Notes: generated by a model from the sequence alone, not told the origin. 64,000 bases of DNA from Zobellia amurskyensis (GCF_009725985.1 NZ_RCNR01000008.1:1-64000); one strand, 5' to 3'. Positions 1 to 8,617 are shown, numbered from the stretch's first letter. Program-made: numbers and translations.

Positions 1-304
1 GCTCAATAGCGTTTCCTTCTTCATCAACGATAAGTGCACCAGAAGTACCATCTTCTAAAGAAACTTCCAATTTGTACTGATCAGCTTCATTTTTGTGTGC
101 AGCGTTTATTGTAGCGCCAGGATAGTTAGTTTCAACCATTGCAGTTACTGCTTCCGGAACTTCTTCTAATGCAACCTCAGTAAAAGCATCTTGTGCTACA
201 GCTTCAGTTGCTGCTGCGTCAACAGCTTCAGTAGCTTGCTCTTCTTGAGCGAATGCAGTTAAACTTCCTAATGCGAATACAGATGTGATAAATAATTTTT
301 TCAT
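1..304 (-). CDS. Exported PepSY-like protein, paralogue 1 (partial)
   Basis: The reading frame starts at the ATG complementary to 302-304 and runs off the left edge of the window, so the C-terminus is missing. It begins MKKLFITSVFALGSLTAFAQ, a signal peptide with an AFAQ cleavage site. An acidic Ala/Glu-rich linker follows, then a small domain with EAVTAM, YPGATI, ADQYKLEVSLEDGT and a DEEGN turn. The same plan is seen in the two genes at 1144-1449 and 1825-2130, so this is one of three tandem paralogues. The domain resembles the PepSY-like (DUF2874) family of small periplasmic or outer-membrane proteins; function unknown. Confidence 0.85.
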   Translation of the reverse strand, partial: MKKLFITSVFALGSLTAFAQEEQATEAVDAAATEAVAQDAFTEVALEEVPEAVTAMVETNYPGATINAAHKNEADQYKLEVSLEDGTSGALIVDEEGNAIE

Positions 305-342
305 GATATTAAGGTGTTATGTTTATTAATAATTGATTTCCC

Positions 343-368
343 TTAGTATATAGAAAAGATGATACCAA
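343..368 (-). promoter_or_regulatory. Conserved promoter block of PepSY-like paralogue 1
   Basis: A 26-bp block that reads TTGGTA - N14 - TACTAA on the coding strand, 38 nt upstream of the ATG. The same block, with few changes, precedes the other two paralogues. The spacing resembles a -35/-10 pair (TTGGYA and TATACT-like). Confidence 0.55.
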
Positions 369-1073
369 GAATTTAAAAAACCATAAATTGTTATTAATCA
401 ACGTTTTATGATTTTAGTTGATTTTAAGAAGTGTGTATTATTGTAAAATTCTGTTTCATTTGGGTAATAATTCCACAGTATACACATTGTCTATATTTGA
501 ATTATTCTGCTACTGCAGTCTGATTTTGACACTTTTCAACTCTAATTCATCATACTTTCGTAATATTTTAGGATACTTACAAAAAAGAGAGCATTGGCCT
601 AAAATAAAAATCCGGTCGAATATGTTCGCCGGAGGTTTTTCTTAAATAACAATAATAGGTTCTGCTGTATTGCAATTTTGCCTTAAGAAGTCATCAATAA
701 TTAGCAGTTTTACCCTCTCCTATAGATATAGAACGATGAGCTCTTTACCCATCAGAAACAACATAAACTATTCCTTTAGTCCAATAATAAAAGTCATTGT
801 CTCTCCACTTTTTACCTCGCTCTTAAAAGCACCTTCCAAACATTGAAAAATATGTTCTTTTCACATCAATGGCCTGCAAAGTAATTCTTAGCGTACTCAA
901 CCACCCGAATACGTAATCCATTATATTGAGTTGTTTTCAGTATGCCATACCTGATTCACCAAAACGTTCAGTTTTTGAAATCTTCGTCCAGTAAATTGAT
1001 TGGAAAACGATATTTCCTGTAGCCATGTTATTTCTCGGTTTTCCGTTTTCAGATATACCAACTTATACCAAAT
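369..1073. other. Non-coding stretch
   Basis: No supported gene. It holds a GTGTGTA motif at 431-437 (63 nt upstream of the promoter block of paralogue 1) and a hairpin at 612-632. Short open frames at 418-645 and 921-1124 have no recognisable content and the second runs through a terminator stem. Confidence 0.6.
612..640. terminator. Hairpin, possible bidirectional terminator
   Basis: CCGG-T-CGAA pairs with TTCG-CCGG (8 bp, one bulged T) around a 4-nt loop. It is followed by a T-run on the plus strand (636-640) and preceded by an A-run (606-610), so it could act in both directions. No gene ends directly beside it. Confidence 0.4.
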
Positions 1074-1103
1074 AGAAAGGGGCTGCAAATGCAACCCCTT
1101 TCT
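1074..1103 (-). terminator. Terminator of PepSY-like paralogue 2
   Basis: A perfect 9-bp stem, AGAAAGGGG (1074-1082) and CCCCTTTCT (1095-1103), with a 12-nt loop, about 40 nt beyond the stop codon of the gene at 1144-1449. Confidence 0.75.
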
Positions 1104-1143
1104 GACCAAACCAACTTGATACAAAACAAATAACTCAAGTTAT

Positions 1144-1449
1144 TTACATTTCAATCCAGTTACCATTTTCGTCAGCATATAAAGTACCAGCAGTACCATC
1201 CTCTAGAGACACCTCTAGCTTGTACTGGTTAGCTTCATTAGCGTATGCTTTATCTATAGATGCAGTTGGGTAATTTTTAGAAACTGCTGCAGTTACCGCC
1301 TCCGGTAATTCATCTGCTGCTACTTCAGAAAAATCATCCTGAGTGGCTGCAGCCTCTTTAGCTGTTGCTTCTACTGCCGTTGCTTCTTCTTGAGCAAAAG
1401 CTGAAAGACTACCTATTGCAAAAACTGCTGTGATAAATATTTTTTTCAT
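1144..1449 (-). CDS. Exported PepSY-like protein, paralogue 2
   Basis: A 101-residue protein. Residues 1-19 are a signal peptide (MKKIFITAVFAIGSLSAFAQ). An acidic Glu/Ala linker follows to about residue 45. The C-terminal half carries ELPEAVTAAVSKNYPTASIDKAY, QYKLEVSLEDG and the terminal YADENGNWIEM, matching the small PepSY-like (DUF2874) domain. Its neighbours on both sides are paralogues in the same orientation, each with its own promoter block and terminator, so the trio is transcribed separately rather than as an operon. No catalytic residues are apparent; a binding or envelope-stress role is only a guess. Confidence 0.9.
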   Translation of the reverse strand: MKKIFITAVFAIGSLSAFAQEEATAVEATAKEAAATQDDFSEVAADELPEAVTAAVSKNYPTASIDKAYANEANQYKLEVSLEDGTAGTLYADENGNWIEM

Positions 1450-1478
1450 GATCGTATGTGTTTTTATTAATATTCTGA

Positions 1479-1504
1479 TTAGTGTAAAGAAATAATGATA
1501 CCAA
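1479..1504 (-). promoter_or_regulatory. Conserved promoter block of PepSY-like paralogue 2
   Basis: The same TTGGTA - N14 - (C/T)ACTAA block as at 343-368 and 2170-2195, here 29 nt upstream of the ATG. Confidence 0.55.
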
Positions 1505-1567
1505 AAATCAAAATTATATTCAAATATCTGATTTACAGATTAATACGATAATTTAGACAAACAAGAA

Positions 1568-1584
1568 GTGTGTAATTGTGTGTA
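1568..1584. repeat. Paired GTGTGTA motif
   Basis: Two GTGTGTA copies at 1568-1574 and 1578-1584, exactly 10 nt apart and thus on the same face of the helix. They lie 64 nt upstream of the promoter block of paralogue 2. Single or paired copies lie upstream of the other two paralogues. Confidence 0.45.
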
Positions 1585-1750
1585 TTTTTAAGAAAGTACT
1601 GTATAAAATATACACGACTACCAAGTCGGTAACGGAACAGTCATTCAAACCTACCCTATGTACAGAAAGAAACCTATTTCACTCCCTCGTGTGCTAAACG
1701 CATACAAATACAGAACAACTTTACGGTTTTGAAAAAACAGAGACAAAACA

Positions 1751-1784
1751 AAAAGTCCCGTCTTCATATGAAGACGGGACTTTT
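1751..1784 (-). terminator. Terminator of PepSY-like paralogue 3
   Basis: A perfect 34-bp palindrome: a 17-bp arm (1751-1767) and its exact reverse complement (1768-1784), with flanking A and T runs. It lies 40 nt after the stop codon of the gene at 1825-2130. Confidence 0.9.
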
Positions 1785-1824
1785 CTACTAACTTTTTTAA
1801 CTATACAGTTAAATAAGAATACTC

Positions 1825-2130
1825 TTATTTTTCAATCCAGTTACCTTCAGCGTCAGCATATAATTCAGCTGTTTCGCCATCTTCTTTAGCAACTTCTAAT
1901 TTGTACTCAGCTTCTTCGCTTAAGTAAGCTTTAGAAATAGTTGCACCAGGATGAGCAGCCTCTAGAGCTTCAGTAATAGCAGCAGGAACTTCTTCTACAG
2001 CTACTTCAGCATAAGCATCTTGAGCTTCAACAACCTCAGTTGCTACTTCTTCAACTACTGTTTCTTCTTCTTGAGCAAAAGCAGTCATTGTACCTAAAGA
2101 CAATACTGCAGCAAACATTAAATTTTTCAT
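1825..2130 (-). CDS. Exported PepSY-like protein, paralogue 3
   Basis: A 101-residue protein with signal peptide MKNLMFAAVLSLGTMTAFAQ, a very acidic linker (EEETVVEEVATEVVEAQ) and a C-terminal PepSY-like domain with VPAAITEALEAAHPGATISKAY, EYKLEVAKEDG and YADAEGNWIEK. It has the same length and layout as the gene at 1144-1449, clearly a tandem duplicate. The NGNW/EGNW ending is shared between the two complete copies. Function unknown; probably periplasmic or surface-associated. Confidence 0.9.
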   Translation of the reverse strand: MKNLMFAAVLSLGTMTAFAQEEETVVEEVATEVVEAQDAYAEVAVEEVPAAITEALEAAHPGATISKAYLSEEAEYKLEVAKEDGETAELYADAEGNWIEK

Positions 2131-2169
2131 TTTGTGTGTGTTTAAATTTTTATTTGTTTTGATAATCGA

Positions 2170-2195
2170 TTAGTATAGAGAGAAAATGATGCCAA
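2170..2195 (-). promoter_or_regulatory. Conserved promoter block of PepSY-like paralogue 3
   Basis: The third copy of the TTGGCA - N14 - TACTAA block, 39 nt upstream of the ATG. Confidence 0.55.
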
Positions 2196-2281
2196 CCACT
2201 ACAACAACACCTAAAATAACCAAAACAAACTGACTTTCAATAAGTTAACATCAAACCATTCACAAAGCCGTATGTATATAG

Positions 2282-2320
2282 GTGTGTAAAAACCAAAAAA
2301 AGTGTGTAATAAATACACAC
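2282..2320. repeat. GTGTGTA repeats upstream of paralogue 3
   Basis: GTGTGTA occurs at 2282-2288 and 2302-2308 (20 nt, two helical turns apart), and inverted as TACACAC at 2314-2320. This is a candidate operator. Confidence 0.4.
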
Positions 2321-2360
2321 TTTATGGGTAAACTAATTATTTGAGTTTAAGTTACGACAC

Positions 2361-3899
2361 CTATTTTACTTGATGAGCCGGTCGTAATAAATCATTTACG
2401 GTCTTAACAGGGTTAAATGTGGAAGAAGGTACTTCAACAAAAATAGTATTCCAGAAAGCCATGGCACCGTTCCATAAACCAGGTAGTTCTAATGCTTTTA
2501 ACTCCCTACCTTCTTTTGTCTTTCCTGTAATGAAACCTTGTTTCACATCAACAAAATTCATGAGGTTGTACTTTTCTCCCTTATAGTTCCTAACCGCACA
2601 AACTAAATCCACAGGATTAAAGTGCGTAGAATTTTTAAGGATATTGGCCTGTTGATCTTTATCCATATCTATTTGAGCCGACTCTATTATCTGAAGTGAT
2701 ATATTACCTTTTCTATCATTAATCCAGAAAGGACCACCACCTGGCTCTCCTTCATTTTTAACCATACCACATATGCGTATAGGCCTATTGATTTTATCTT
2801 TCAATACCTCAATCTGCTCACCTATACTGAAACTTGAAAAACTATCCGAAAAACGAACGTTAAGATCATTCTCTAAAAAGCTTTTTATATCATCTAACTG
2901 CTGTGCCGTTAATTCATCATTATCCAAACTTTTGGCGTAAGCAAATGCTTTTTCTTGTACGGTTATAAGAACACCGGCCAACACCTTTTTACTATCGGCA
3001 ACCTCTGTTGCAAATTTAGGCACGGTAACATTGTCTATGTTCTTTATGAAGATAATGTCCGCATCTTGCTCGTTCAGGTTCTCTATTAATGCACCATGAC
3101 CACCTGGTCTAAACAGAACAGAACCATCACTATTTCTAAAAGGTTCATTTTGCATGTCTACCGCAATAGTATCGGTAGATGTCTTTTGGTTAGAGTAGCT
3201 CACCTTAAATGAAGTCTTGGTAGCTGCGGAAACACGCTCTTTAACGGTATTGAATTCCGTGTTAAACATATCTCCATGTTGTTCGCTGATGGTAAAATGC
3301 AACTCTGCCGTATCATCTGTTTTAGCATAAACAGCTGCTTCCTTTAAATGTTCTTCAAAAGGCGTAGCAGTGTGATCTCCGTAATTATGGAAAGGCAACA
3401 ATCCCTTTGGATAAAAACCATAATTTAAAGCTTCTTCTGACATCATCTCTTTTACAAAAAGATATACCTCTTCATCCTTAGACGAAGTTTTGCCCGCAAT
3501 ACGTTGTTTTACCAGATCATAGAAGACAAAATTGGTCATTCCTTCAGAAAAAGCCTTTAGGGCCTTATCATTAGTACGCTCAAAATAACCATCTAATGTT
3601 TCGTTTGCCGGATTGTACGCATCCAAGAAATTGAACAAAGCTTTGAACATACGTGATGCAGCACCAGATGCCGGAACAAACTTTAACAAAGACAAATTAC
3701 TTTGGGAAGCATCAAATTTTTGTATCAATTCACTTTCCTCCGCTTCGGTAAACTTAGAAAGGCCTTCACCTACCGTAGCAGCTTTCTCCAATTGCACGAA
3801 CGGAATACCTTCTTTAAAAGTCTCTATTTGATCGTGTACCTTTTTTTCTGAAATCCCTTTTTCGGCCAATAGGGCCAAATCATTTTCTGTTAGTGTCAT
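2361..3899 (-). CDS. DUF4301 family protein
   Basis: A 512-residue cytosolic protein of the DUF4301 family, which is common in Bacteroidota. The family-typical loop LKFVPASGAASRMFK lies at about residues 72-86 and looks like a nucleotide- or sugar-phosphate-binding element. A second conserved stretch, FRPGGHGALIENLN, lies near residue 265. It is the last gene of the five-gene operon and its start overlaps the end of the NadR-type kinase gene by 20 nt, so the two are translationally coupled. Biochemical function is unknown; the association with a vitamin-salvage operon is suggestive only. Confidence 0.85.
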   Translation of the reverse strand: MTLTENDLALLAEKGISEKKVHDQIETFKEGIPFVQLEKAATVGEGLSKFTEAEESELIQKFDASQSNLSLLKFVPASGAASRMFKALFNFLDAYNPANETLDGYFERTNDKALKAFSEGMTNFVFYDLVKQRIAGKTSSKDEEVYLFVKEMMSEEALNYGFYPKGLLPFHNYGDHTATPFEEHLKEAAVYAKTDDTAELHFTISEQHGDMFNTEFNTVKERVSAATKTSFKVSYSNQKTSTDTIAVDMQNEPFRNSDGSVLFRPGGHGALIENLNEQDADIIFIKNIDNVTVPKFATEVADSKKVLAGVLITVQEKAFAYAKSLDNDELTAQQLDDIKSFLENDLNVRFSDSFSSFSIGEQIEVLKDKINRPIRICGMVKNEGEPGGGPFWINDRKGNISLQIIESAQIDMDKDQQANILKNSTHFNPVDLVCAVRNYKGEKYNLMNFVDVKQGFITGKTKEGRELKALELPGLWNGAMAFWNTIFVEVPSSTFNPVKTVNDLLRPAHQVK

Positions 3900-4467
3900 C
3901 TAATCTTTTCTTCAATAGTTTATCAATATGTTCTACGGCGGTTTCCAAACGCTCCTTTCTATTGCCCTTCAATATAATGAAATTACGATTATATTTCTCC
4001 AAGGTTTCTTTAAAGTAAAGGAACATACGCTCCCTTTCATTGGGCTTATCCCTTAAATCATCGCCTACCCACGGTACGTCTATATAAGTAAGCAAATACA
4101 AATCATAATGATTATTTAATGCATGCTGCTCCAAAACCGGATCGCAATAGCCAAGATAATAAGCTTCTGAATATACTTTGGTCTCCAGCAAATCGGTATC
4201 GCAAATAAGAAGACCTGAAGCTTTTTTAGCCAATTGGTTCTCAAGTTTCATCTGACCTTCCGCAATGGGCAAAAGATCCTTGGGTTCACAAGTCTTTCGT
4301 TCATTATTCCACTTATCCTGCAGATATTCCCTTGCATACTCAGCTACCCAAACCGTGTTATAATACCGCGCCAACTGATCGGAAAGCGTTGTTTTTCCGG
4401 TGGATTCCGGTCCGAACAGTACTACTTTAACAATGTCTGAGGGCTCTTGTTCAAACTTTTTTTCCAT
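3880..4467 (-). CDS. NadR-type nicotinamide riboside kinase (AAA ATPase)
   Basis: A P-loop kinase of 195 residues. VVLFGPESTGKTTLSDQLA (about residues 16-34) is the Walker A motif in the form typical of the NadR ribosylnicotinamide kinase domain, and VAEYAREYLQDKW follows as in that family. GLLICDTDLLETKVYSEAY is the second conserved block. I chose the ATG at 4467 (MEKKFEQ), because the longer frame back to 4542 adds an unlikely hydrophobic leader lying inside pnuC. It overlaps pnuC by 46 nt and DUF4301 by 20 nt. Expected role: phosphorylating the substrate imported by the PnuC-type transporter and so trapping it. Confidence 0.8.
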   Translation of the reverse strand: MEKKFEQEPSDIVKVVLFGPESTGKTTLSDQLARYYNTVWVAEYAREYLQDKWNNERKTCEPKDLLPIAEGQMKLENQLAKKASGLLICDTDLLETKVYSEAYYLGYCDPVLEQHALNNHYDLYLLTYIDVPWVGDDLRDKPNERERMFLYFKETLEKYNRNFIILKGNRKERLETAVEHIDKLLKKRLDDTNRK

Positions 4468-5060
4468 GCGAGATAACCGTAAACTGCAATAATGGTAAAT
4501 AAGAAGTATTGCAGGGAAGTAAATATAAGACCTTTGTACCAATAAAGAGGAACGCTAATGACGTCTCCAATAATCCAGTATACCCAATTTTCTAATTTCT
4601 TTTTAGCCATTAACCACATACCTACAAAGAATATAGCAGTAGTAAGGGTATCTACATAAGCTGTCCAATTATTGAATTTATCAAAATACAGATAAATCAT
4701 ACACACAAAAACAACCGTAATTGCAAATAGTAGTACCGACCATTTCTTTTCACTGTCCGTAGTCCGTGTAATAGGTATAAAGTGAGTATCGTCTACTTTT
4801 CGTGTCCATATATACCAGCCATATACACTCATCGAAAAATAATAGGCGTTAATAAGCATATCTCCCAAAAGGCCAAAAACCAAAAGGATATAGACAAAAA
4901 TAGCCGTGCTTATAATCCCGGTAGGAAAAACCAGTATATTCTCCTTTTTCGAAAACCAGACACTAAGAAAACCGAAGACTACCCCAATTATCTCTAAGAC
5001 TACCAAATGTACAGGTGTGCCTTCGTACTGTGCAAAAATCCAATCAAAAATGGGGTTCAT
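4422..5060 (-). CDS. pnuC: PnuC-family vitamin transporter
   Basis: A 212-residue integral membrane protein with about seven hydrophobic segments. EIIGVVFGFLSVWFSKKENILVFPTGIIST near residues 23-52 and the NAYYFSMSVYGWYIW helix match the PnuC family, facilitators for nicotinamide riboside and, in the PnuT branch, thiamine. The downstream overlapping kinase is NadR-like, which favours nicotinamide riboside. The upstream overlapping gene encodes a thiamine-binding protein, which favours thiamine. The substrate is therefore uncertain. No TPP riboswitch was seen upstream of the operon. Confidence 0.88.
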   Translation of the reverse strand: MNPIFDWIFAQYEGTPVHLVVLEIIGVVFGFLSVWFSKKENILVFPTGIISTAIFVYILLVFGLLGDMLINAYYFSMSVYGWYIWTRKVDDTHFIPITRTTDSEKKWSVLLFAITVVFVCMIYLYFDKFNNWTAYVDTLTTAIFFVGMWLMAKKKLENWVYWIIGDVISVPLYWYKGLIFTSLQYFLFTIIAVYGYLAWKKSLNKSPQTLLK

Positions 5061-5304
5061 ACGAGCTTCGGTCAGACTTTACCACTTTCATGTACAACAA
5101 ACCTCTATCCATCAATTCAAAAGCTTCCTTTATATCGCTTTTTAAAATATCCATCACCTGATCGTACTCTCCGTAAACTTGTGTACTTAAAGGGTTTTCC
5201 AAAACCATAAGTCCTGAAGCACGTAGTTTTTTTATAAAATTGATAATATGCTCCTCAAAATCATCTTGAAGAGGAGAAAAGGTAAGCTCTACCGATATGT
5301 TCAT
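5044..5304 (-). CDS. Thiamine-binding (YkoF/MTH1187-like) protein
   Basis: An 86-residue soluble protein starting MNISVELTFSPLQDDFEEHI, with GLMVLENPLSTQVYGEYDQVMDIL in the middle. This is the compact ferredoxin-like fold of the MTH1187/YkoF thiamine-binding family. It overlaps the start of pnuC by 17 nt, so the two are probably co-translated. Known members bind thiamine or its hydroxymethylpyrimidine part in the cytosol. Here it may act as a carrier or sensor for the adjacent transporter. Confidence 0.75.
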   Translation of the reverse strand: MNISVELTFSPLQDDFEEHIINFIKKLRASGLMVLENPLSTQVYGEYDQVMDILKSDIKEAFELMDRGLLYMKVVKSDRSSYEPHF

Positions 5305-5366
5305 TTTCTTGGACTATTATATGTAAGTGGCCACATTTATTGTAACCTTAAATTGAAAATTGGATT

Positions 5367-5999
5367 TTAGCTCTTTAAAGCATAGACACAGGTAAAGCCT
5401 TCAAACTCCAAAAAGCGAATTTGGTAGTTAGATAAATCACCATGAAATAAAATTTCGGCAGTGGTAGCGGCACTATCAAAAGTAAAATCCATTACATCTA
5501 TATGATGTATAAAACTCAAACCTTGCTGGGCGTAAATTTTATAAAGAGCCTCTTTGCAGCCCCAGACAATCGTAAGTTTACGTATCAAGGCATCGGTATT
5601 GGCTATAGTTCGGTATTCTTCAATGGGAGTAAATTTATGGGCTATACGCAATATTTTTTCGCGCTGCATTTCAATATCTATACCCACCTCTTTCTTGCTG
5701 CTTATGATAATACCCGTGAAGTGATTTGAATGGGTGATGCTTATCTTATTCCCATCTTTTAAATGAGGTTTTCCAAATTCATCATAGTACAAATCCGCGT
5801 CAACATAACCGGCTTCCGCCATTAAATGCCTGATACTTAGAAACCCTCTACGATGTAGTTCAGATTTCATACCATCCATTCGGTTTTGACAATGTTGGGT
5901 CAGGTCTATACCTTTAGAAAGCTCCTGTTCTGTTTCGGTAACCTTCCAAATGTACACCTTGGTGTCCTTATTTACCTTTACTATCTTATAAAGAGGCAT
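5367..5999 (-). CDS. 4'-phosphopantetheinyl transferase
   Basis: A 210-residue Sfp-type transferase that moves phosphopantetheine from CoA to the serine of carrier proteins. Conserved motifs: ISITHS (86-91), GIDIE (106-110, with the Mg-binding Asp and Glu) and WGCKEALYK (146-154). It is first in the minus-strand operon and is separated from the thiamine-binding gene by 62 nt. It lies about 9 kb from the pigment cluster and could activate the two carrier proteins encoded there, which lack a PPTase of their own. That link is an inference. Confidence 0.9.
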   Translation of the reverse strand: MPLYKIVKVNKDTKVYIWKVTETEQELSKGIDLTQHCQNRMDGMKSELHRRGFLSIRHLMAEAGYVDADLYYDEFGKPHLKDGNKISITHSNHFTGIIISSKKEVGIDIEMQREKILRIAHKFTPIEEYRTIANTDALIRKLTIVWGCKEALYKIYAQQGLSFIHHIDVMDFTFDSAATTAEILFHGDLSNYQIRFLEFEGFTCVYALKS

Positions 6000-6019
6000 A
6001 TGGTTCTATACGTTTTTCT

Positions 6020-6028
6020 TAACTTTGC
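6020..6028 (+). promoter_or_regulatory. -7 promoter box of ahcY
   Basis: TAACTTTGC matches the Bacteroidota -7 consensus TAnnTTTG, 52 nt upstream of the ahcY start codon. No convincing -33 TTG box is seen at the expected distance. Confidence 0.5.
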
Positions 6029-6080
6029 AACCACAAATAGCTGTTTAGCTAATATAACGAAAGTAAAAAATAAAAAGAAT

Positions 6081-7397
6081 ATGGATACCAAAACTGTTTC
6101 TTATGTGCCTTATAAGGTAAAAGATATTTCTTTGGCGGACTGGGGAAGAAAGGAAATTGAACTTGCAGAAGCCGAAATGCCAGGCCTTATGGCATTACGT
6201 GAAGAGTACGGAGAAGAGCAACCTTTAAAAGGTTCGCGAATTGCCGGATGCCTTCACATGACTATTCAAACAGCCGTACTTATAGAGACTTTGGTAGCCT
6301 TGGGCGCCGATGTTACATGGAGTTCTTGCAACATTTTCTCTACACAAGACCATGCCGCTGCTGCCATTGCCGCTGCCGGTGTGCCTGTTTATGCTTGGAA
6401 AGGAATGACCGAAGAGGAGTTTAACTGGTGTATTGAACAAACTTTGTTCTTTGGTGAAGAGCGCAAGCCCTTAAATATGATTTTAGATGATGGTGGCGAC
6501 CTTACCAATATGGTTTTGGATGACTACCCAGAATTGGCAAATGCCATTAAAGGTCTTTCTGAAGAGACTACTACTGGTGTTCACCGTTTGTACGAGCGTA
6601 TGAAAAAGGGAACTCTACCCATGCCAGCAATAAATGTAAACGATTCGGTTACTAAATCGAAGTTTGATAACAAATACGGATGTCGCGAAAGTGCCGTTGA
6701 TGCTATCCGTCGTGCTACAGATACCATGCTTGCAGGTAAAAAAGTTGTAGTGGCCGGTTACGGTGATGTTGGTAAAGGTACTGCTGCTTCTTTTAGAGGT
6801 GCCGGATCAATTGTTACTGTTACCGAAATTGACCCAATATGTGCGCTTCAAGCATGTATGGACGGATTTGAAGTGAAAAAACTGGAAACTGTTGTTGGCA
6901 AGGCTGATATTGTTATTACCACTACTGGTAATAAAGACATCATTCGCCCAGAGCATTTTGAAGCAATGAAAGACAAGGTTATTGTTTGTAACATTGGTCA
7001 TTTTGACAACGAGATCGACATGACTTGGTTGAACAAGACCCATGGCGCTTCTAAAGATACGATTAAACCTCAGGTAGATAAATATACTATTGATGGTAAA
7101 GATATTATTGTATTGGCCGAAGGTCGCTTAGTGAACCTTGGTTGCGCTACAGGCCACCCAAGTTTTGTAATGAGTAACTCGTTCACAAACCAAACTTTAG
7201 CACAGATAGAGCTTTGGAAAAACAGCGCTAATTACAAGAACGAAGTATACATGCTACCAAAACATTTAGATGAGAAAGTAGCTGCTTTACACCTATCTCG
7301 TTTAGGAGCGGAGCTTACGGAACTTAAGCAGGAACAAGCTGAATATATTGGTGTAACCGTAGAAGGTCCATTTAAGCCAGAGTACTACAGGTACTAG
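6081..7397 (+). CDS. ahcY: Adenosylhomocysteinase
   Basis: A 438-residue cytosolic enzyme that hydrolyses S-adenosylhomocysteine to adenosine and homocysteine. Family motifs are intact: [17 protein letters not shown] near residue 81, the NAD-binding GYGDVGKG at 226-233, and the C-terminal KPEYYRY. The ATG at 6081 (MDTKTVSYV) fits the family start. The open frame extends further upstream but would run into the divergent PPTase gene. The gene has its own -7 box and a strong terminator, so it is monocistronic. Confidence 0.97.
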   Translation: MDTKTVSYVPYKVKDISLADWGRKEIELAEAEMPGLMALREEYGEEQPLKGSRIAGCLHMTIQTAVLIETLVALGADVTWSSCNIFSTQDHAAAAIAAAGVPVYAWKGMTEEEFNWCIEQTLFFGEERKPLNMILDDGGDLTNMVLDDYPELANAIKGLSEETTTGVHRLYERMKKGTLPMPAINVNDSVTKSKFDNKYGCRESAVDAIRRATDTMLAGKKVVVAGYGDVGKGTAASFRGAGSIVTVTEIDPICALQACMDGFEVKKLETVVGKADIVITTTGNKDIIRPEHFEAMKDKVIVCNIGHFDNEIDMTWLNKTHGASKDTIKPQVDKYTIDGKDIIVLAEGRLVNLGCATGHPSFVMSNSFTNQTLAQIELWKNSANYKNEVYMLPKHLDEKVAALHLSRLGAELTELKQEQAEYIGVTVEGPFKPEYYRY

Positions 7398-7432
7398 ACC
7401 TTTGACTGTTCTCAGTCATAATATATAATACG

Positions 7433-7463
7433 AAAACCCCTTACAGTAATGTGAGGGGTTTTT
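7433..7463 (+). terminator. Terminator of ahcY
   Basis: AAAACCCCTTACA and TGTGAGGGGTTTTT form a stem with one wobble pair and a 4-nt loop, followed by a T-run, 36 nt after the ahcY stop. Confidence 0.85.
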
Positions 7464-7522
7464 GTTTTTTCCATTAAATGAGGAGACACTATTTCCTTAA
7501 AAATCAATTAACGTACAAACAC

Positions 7523-7558
7523 AAAAAACCCTGTCCAAAAATTGGAAAGGGCTTTTTT
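7523..7558 (-). terminator. Terminator of rplU-rpmA
   Basis: An imperfect stem CCCT-g-TCC / GGA-a-AGGG flanked by runs of A and T, 22 nt after the rpmA stop. It converges with the ahcY terminator. Confidence 0.7.
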
Positions 7559-7579
7559 ATTCGATAAAAGAAAGACTTC

Positions 7580-7840
7580 TTAAGCCTCAAAAGGCTCAAT
7601 GGAAACATAAGATTTTCCACCAACTTTCTTTTCAAACTTTACTAGTCCGTCTACACGGGCATGTAATGTATGATCTTTACCAGCATACACATTCTCACCT
7701 GGATTGTGTCTTGTACCACGTTGTCTAACGATGATATTCCCGGCAATAGCAGCTTGGCCACCAAAAATCTTAACGCCTAAACGTTTCGATTCCGATTCCC
7801 TACCGTTTTTAGAACTACCTACACCTTTTTTGTGTGCCAT
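7580..7840 (-). CDS. rpmA: 50S ribosomal protein L27
   Basis: An 86-residue basic protein starting [24 protein letters not shown], with [28 protein letters not shown]. This is the canonical L27 sequence, without the N-terminal extension that is cleaved in Firmicutes. It lies 78 nt downstream of rplU, the usual L21-L27 pair, and ends at its own terminator. Confidence 0.98.
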   Translation of the reverse strand: MAHKKGVGSSKNGRESESKRLGVKIFGGQAAIAGNIIVRQRGTRHNPGENVYAGKDHTLHARVDGLVKFEKKVGGKSYVSIEPFEA

Positions 7841-7918
7841 GATATTAGGTTTTAAAAAGTGCTACCGTTAGCAAACTTCAGGTTGCACAATATTGATTAT
7901 ACTTTAAGGGGTTAGCAA

Positions 7919-8566
7919 TTATGCTTTACCACCGTCTAATTCGTCTTGCCATTTCTTCAACTCATCCCATTTTCCTTCAGCAGCTAATTTAGCTTGTGCA
8001 GGCCATGTATCAGTTACGTGGTTACCACGTACATCTGCGATGATTTCAGAAATCTTAGCAGAATCAGCTTTCGCTAATTCAGCAAATGTAGAAATCCCAG
8101 CAGCGATTAAAGTCTCGGCAATTTTTGGTCCGATTCCTTCAACTTTTTTCAAGTCGTCCGCTTTTCCAGATTTCTTAGGAGCTGCCGCTTTTGGTGCAGC
8201 TTCTTTTTTAGCAGGCTTCTCCTCTTTCTTAGGAGCAGCAGCTTTCTTACCACCTTTCGCAACGATACTCTCGATTACGATTTCAGTCAAAGCTTGACGG
8301 TGACCATTTTTCTTCTGGTACCCTTTACGTCTCTTTTTCTTAAAGACGATTACTTTGTCACCTCTTAGGTGTTTCACGACTTTTGCCTCAACAGTGGCTC
8401 CATCTATAGCCGGGGCGCCTACAGTAATGTCCGATCCGTCTGCTAAAAGAAGTACATTGTCAAAAGTTACCTTTTTACCTTCTTCTGTCTGTAAACGGTG
8501 AACATACACTTTTTGGTCTTTCGCAACTTTAAATTGCTGCCCTGCCATCTCTACGATTGCGTACAT
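7919..8566 (-). CDS. rplU: 50S ribosomal protein L21 with C-terminal HhH extension
   Basis: A 215-residue protein, about twice the usual L21 length. Residues 1-103 are L21 (MYAIVEMAGQQFKVAKDQKVYVHRL, KKKRRKGYQKKNGHRQALTEI). A Lys/Ala/Pro-rich linker follows (about 105-135). The C-terminal part, DDLKKVEGIGPKIAETLIAAGISTFAELA, is a helix-hairpin-helix fold of the kind that binds nucleic acid. Extended L21 proteins of this sort are known from flavobacteria; what the tail does is unknown. It is first in the rplU-rpmA operon. Confidence 0.95.
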   Translation of the reverse strand: MYAIVEMAGQQFKVAKDQKVYVHRLQTEEGKKVTFDNVLLLADGSDITVGAPAIDGATVEAKVVKHLRGDKVIVFKKKRRKGYQKKNGHRQALTEIVIESIVAKGGKKAAAPKKEEKPAKKEAAPKAAAPKKSGKADDLKKVEGIGPKIAETLIAAGISTFAELAKADSAKISEIIADVRGNHVTDTWPAQAKLAAEGKWDELKKWQDELDGGKA

Positions 8567-8617
8567 AATTGTGTATATATTAGTTTATTGTTTTCGCCCA
8601 TTTTTTCAATAAGCGGA

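Noticed and set aside
418-645. Plus-strand open frame of 75 codons
   Set aside because: No recognisable protein features, and it runs through the hairpin at 612-632; upstream region of a minus-strand gene.
921-1124. Minus-strand open frame of 67 codons
   Set aside because: Its N-terminal part is translated from the terminator stem of the neighbouring gene.
5305-5366. TPP or other riboswitch before the thiamine-binding gene
   Set aside because: Only 62 nt between genes and no conserved riboswitch core visible.
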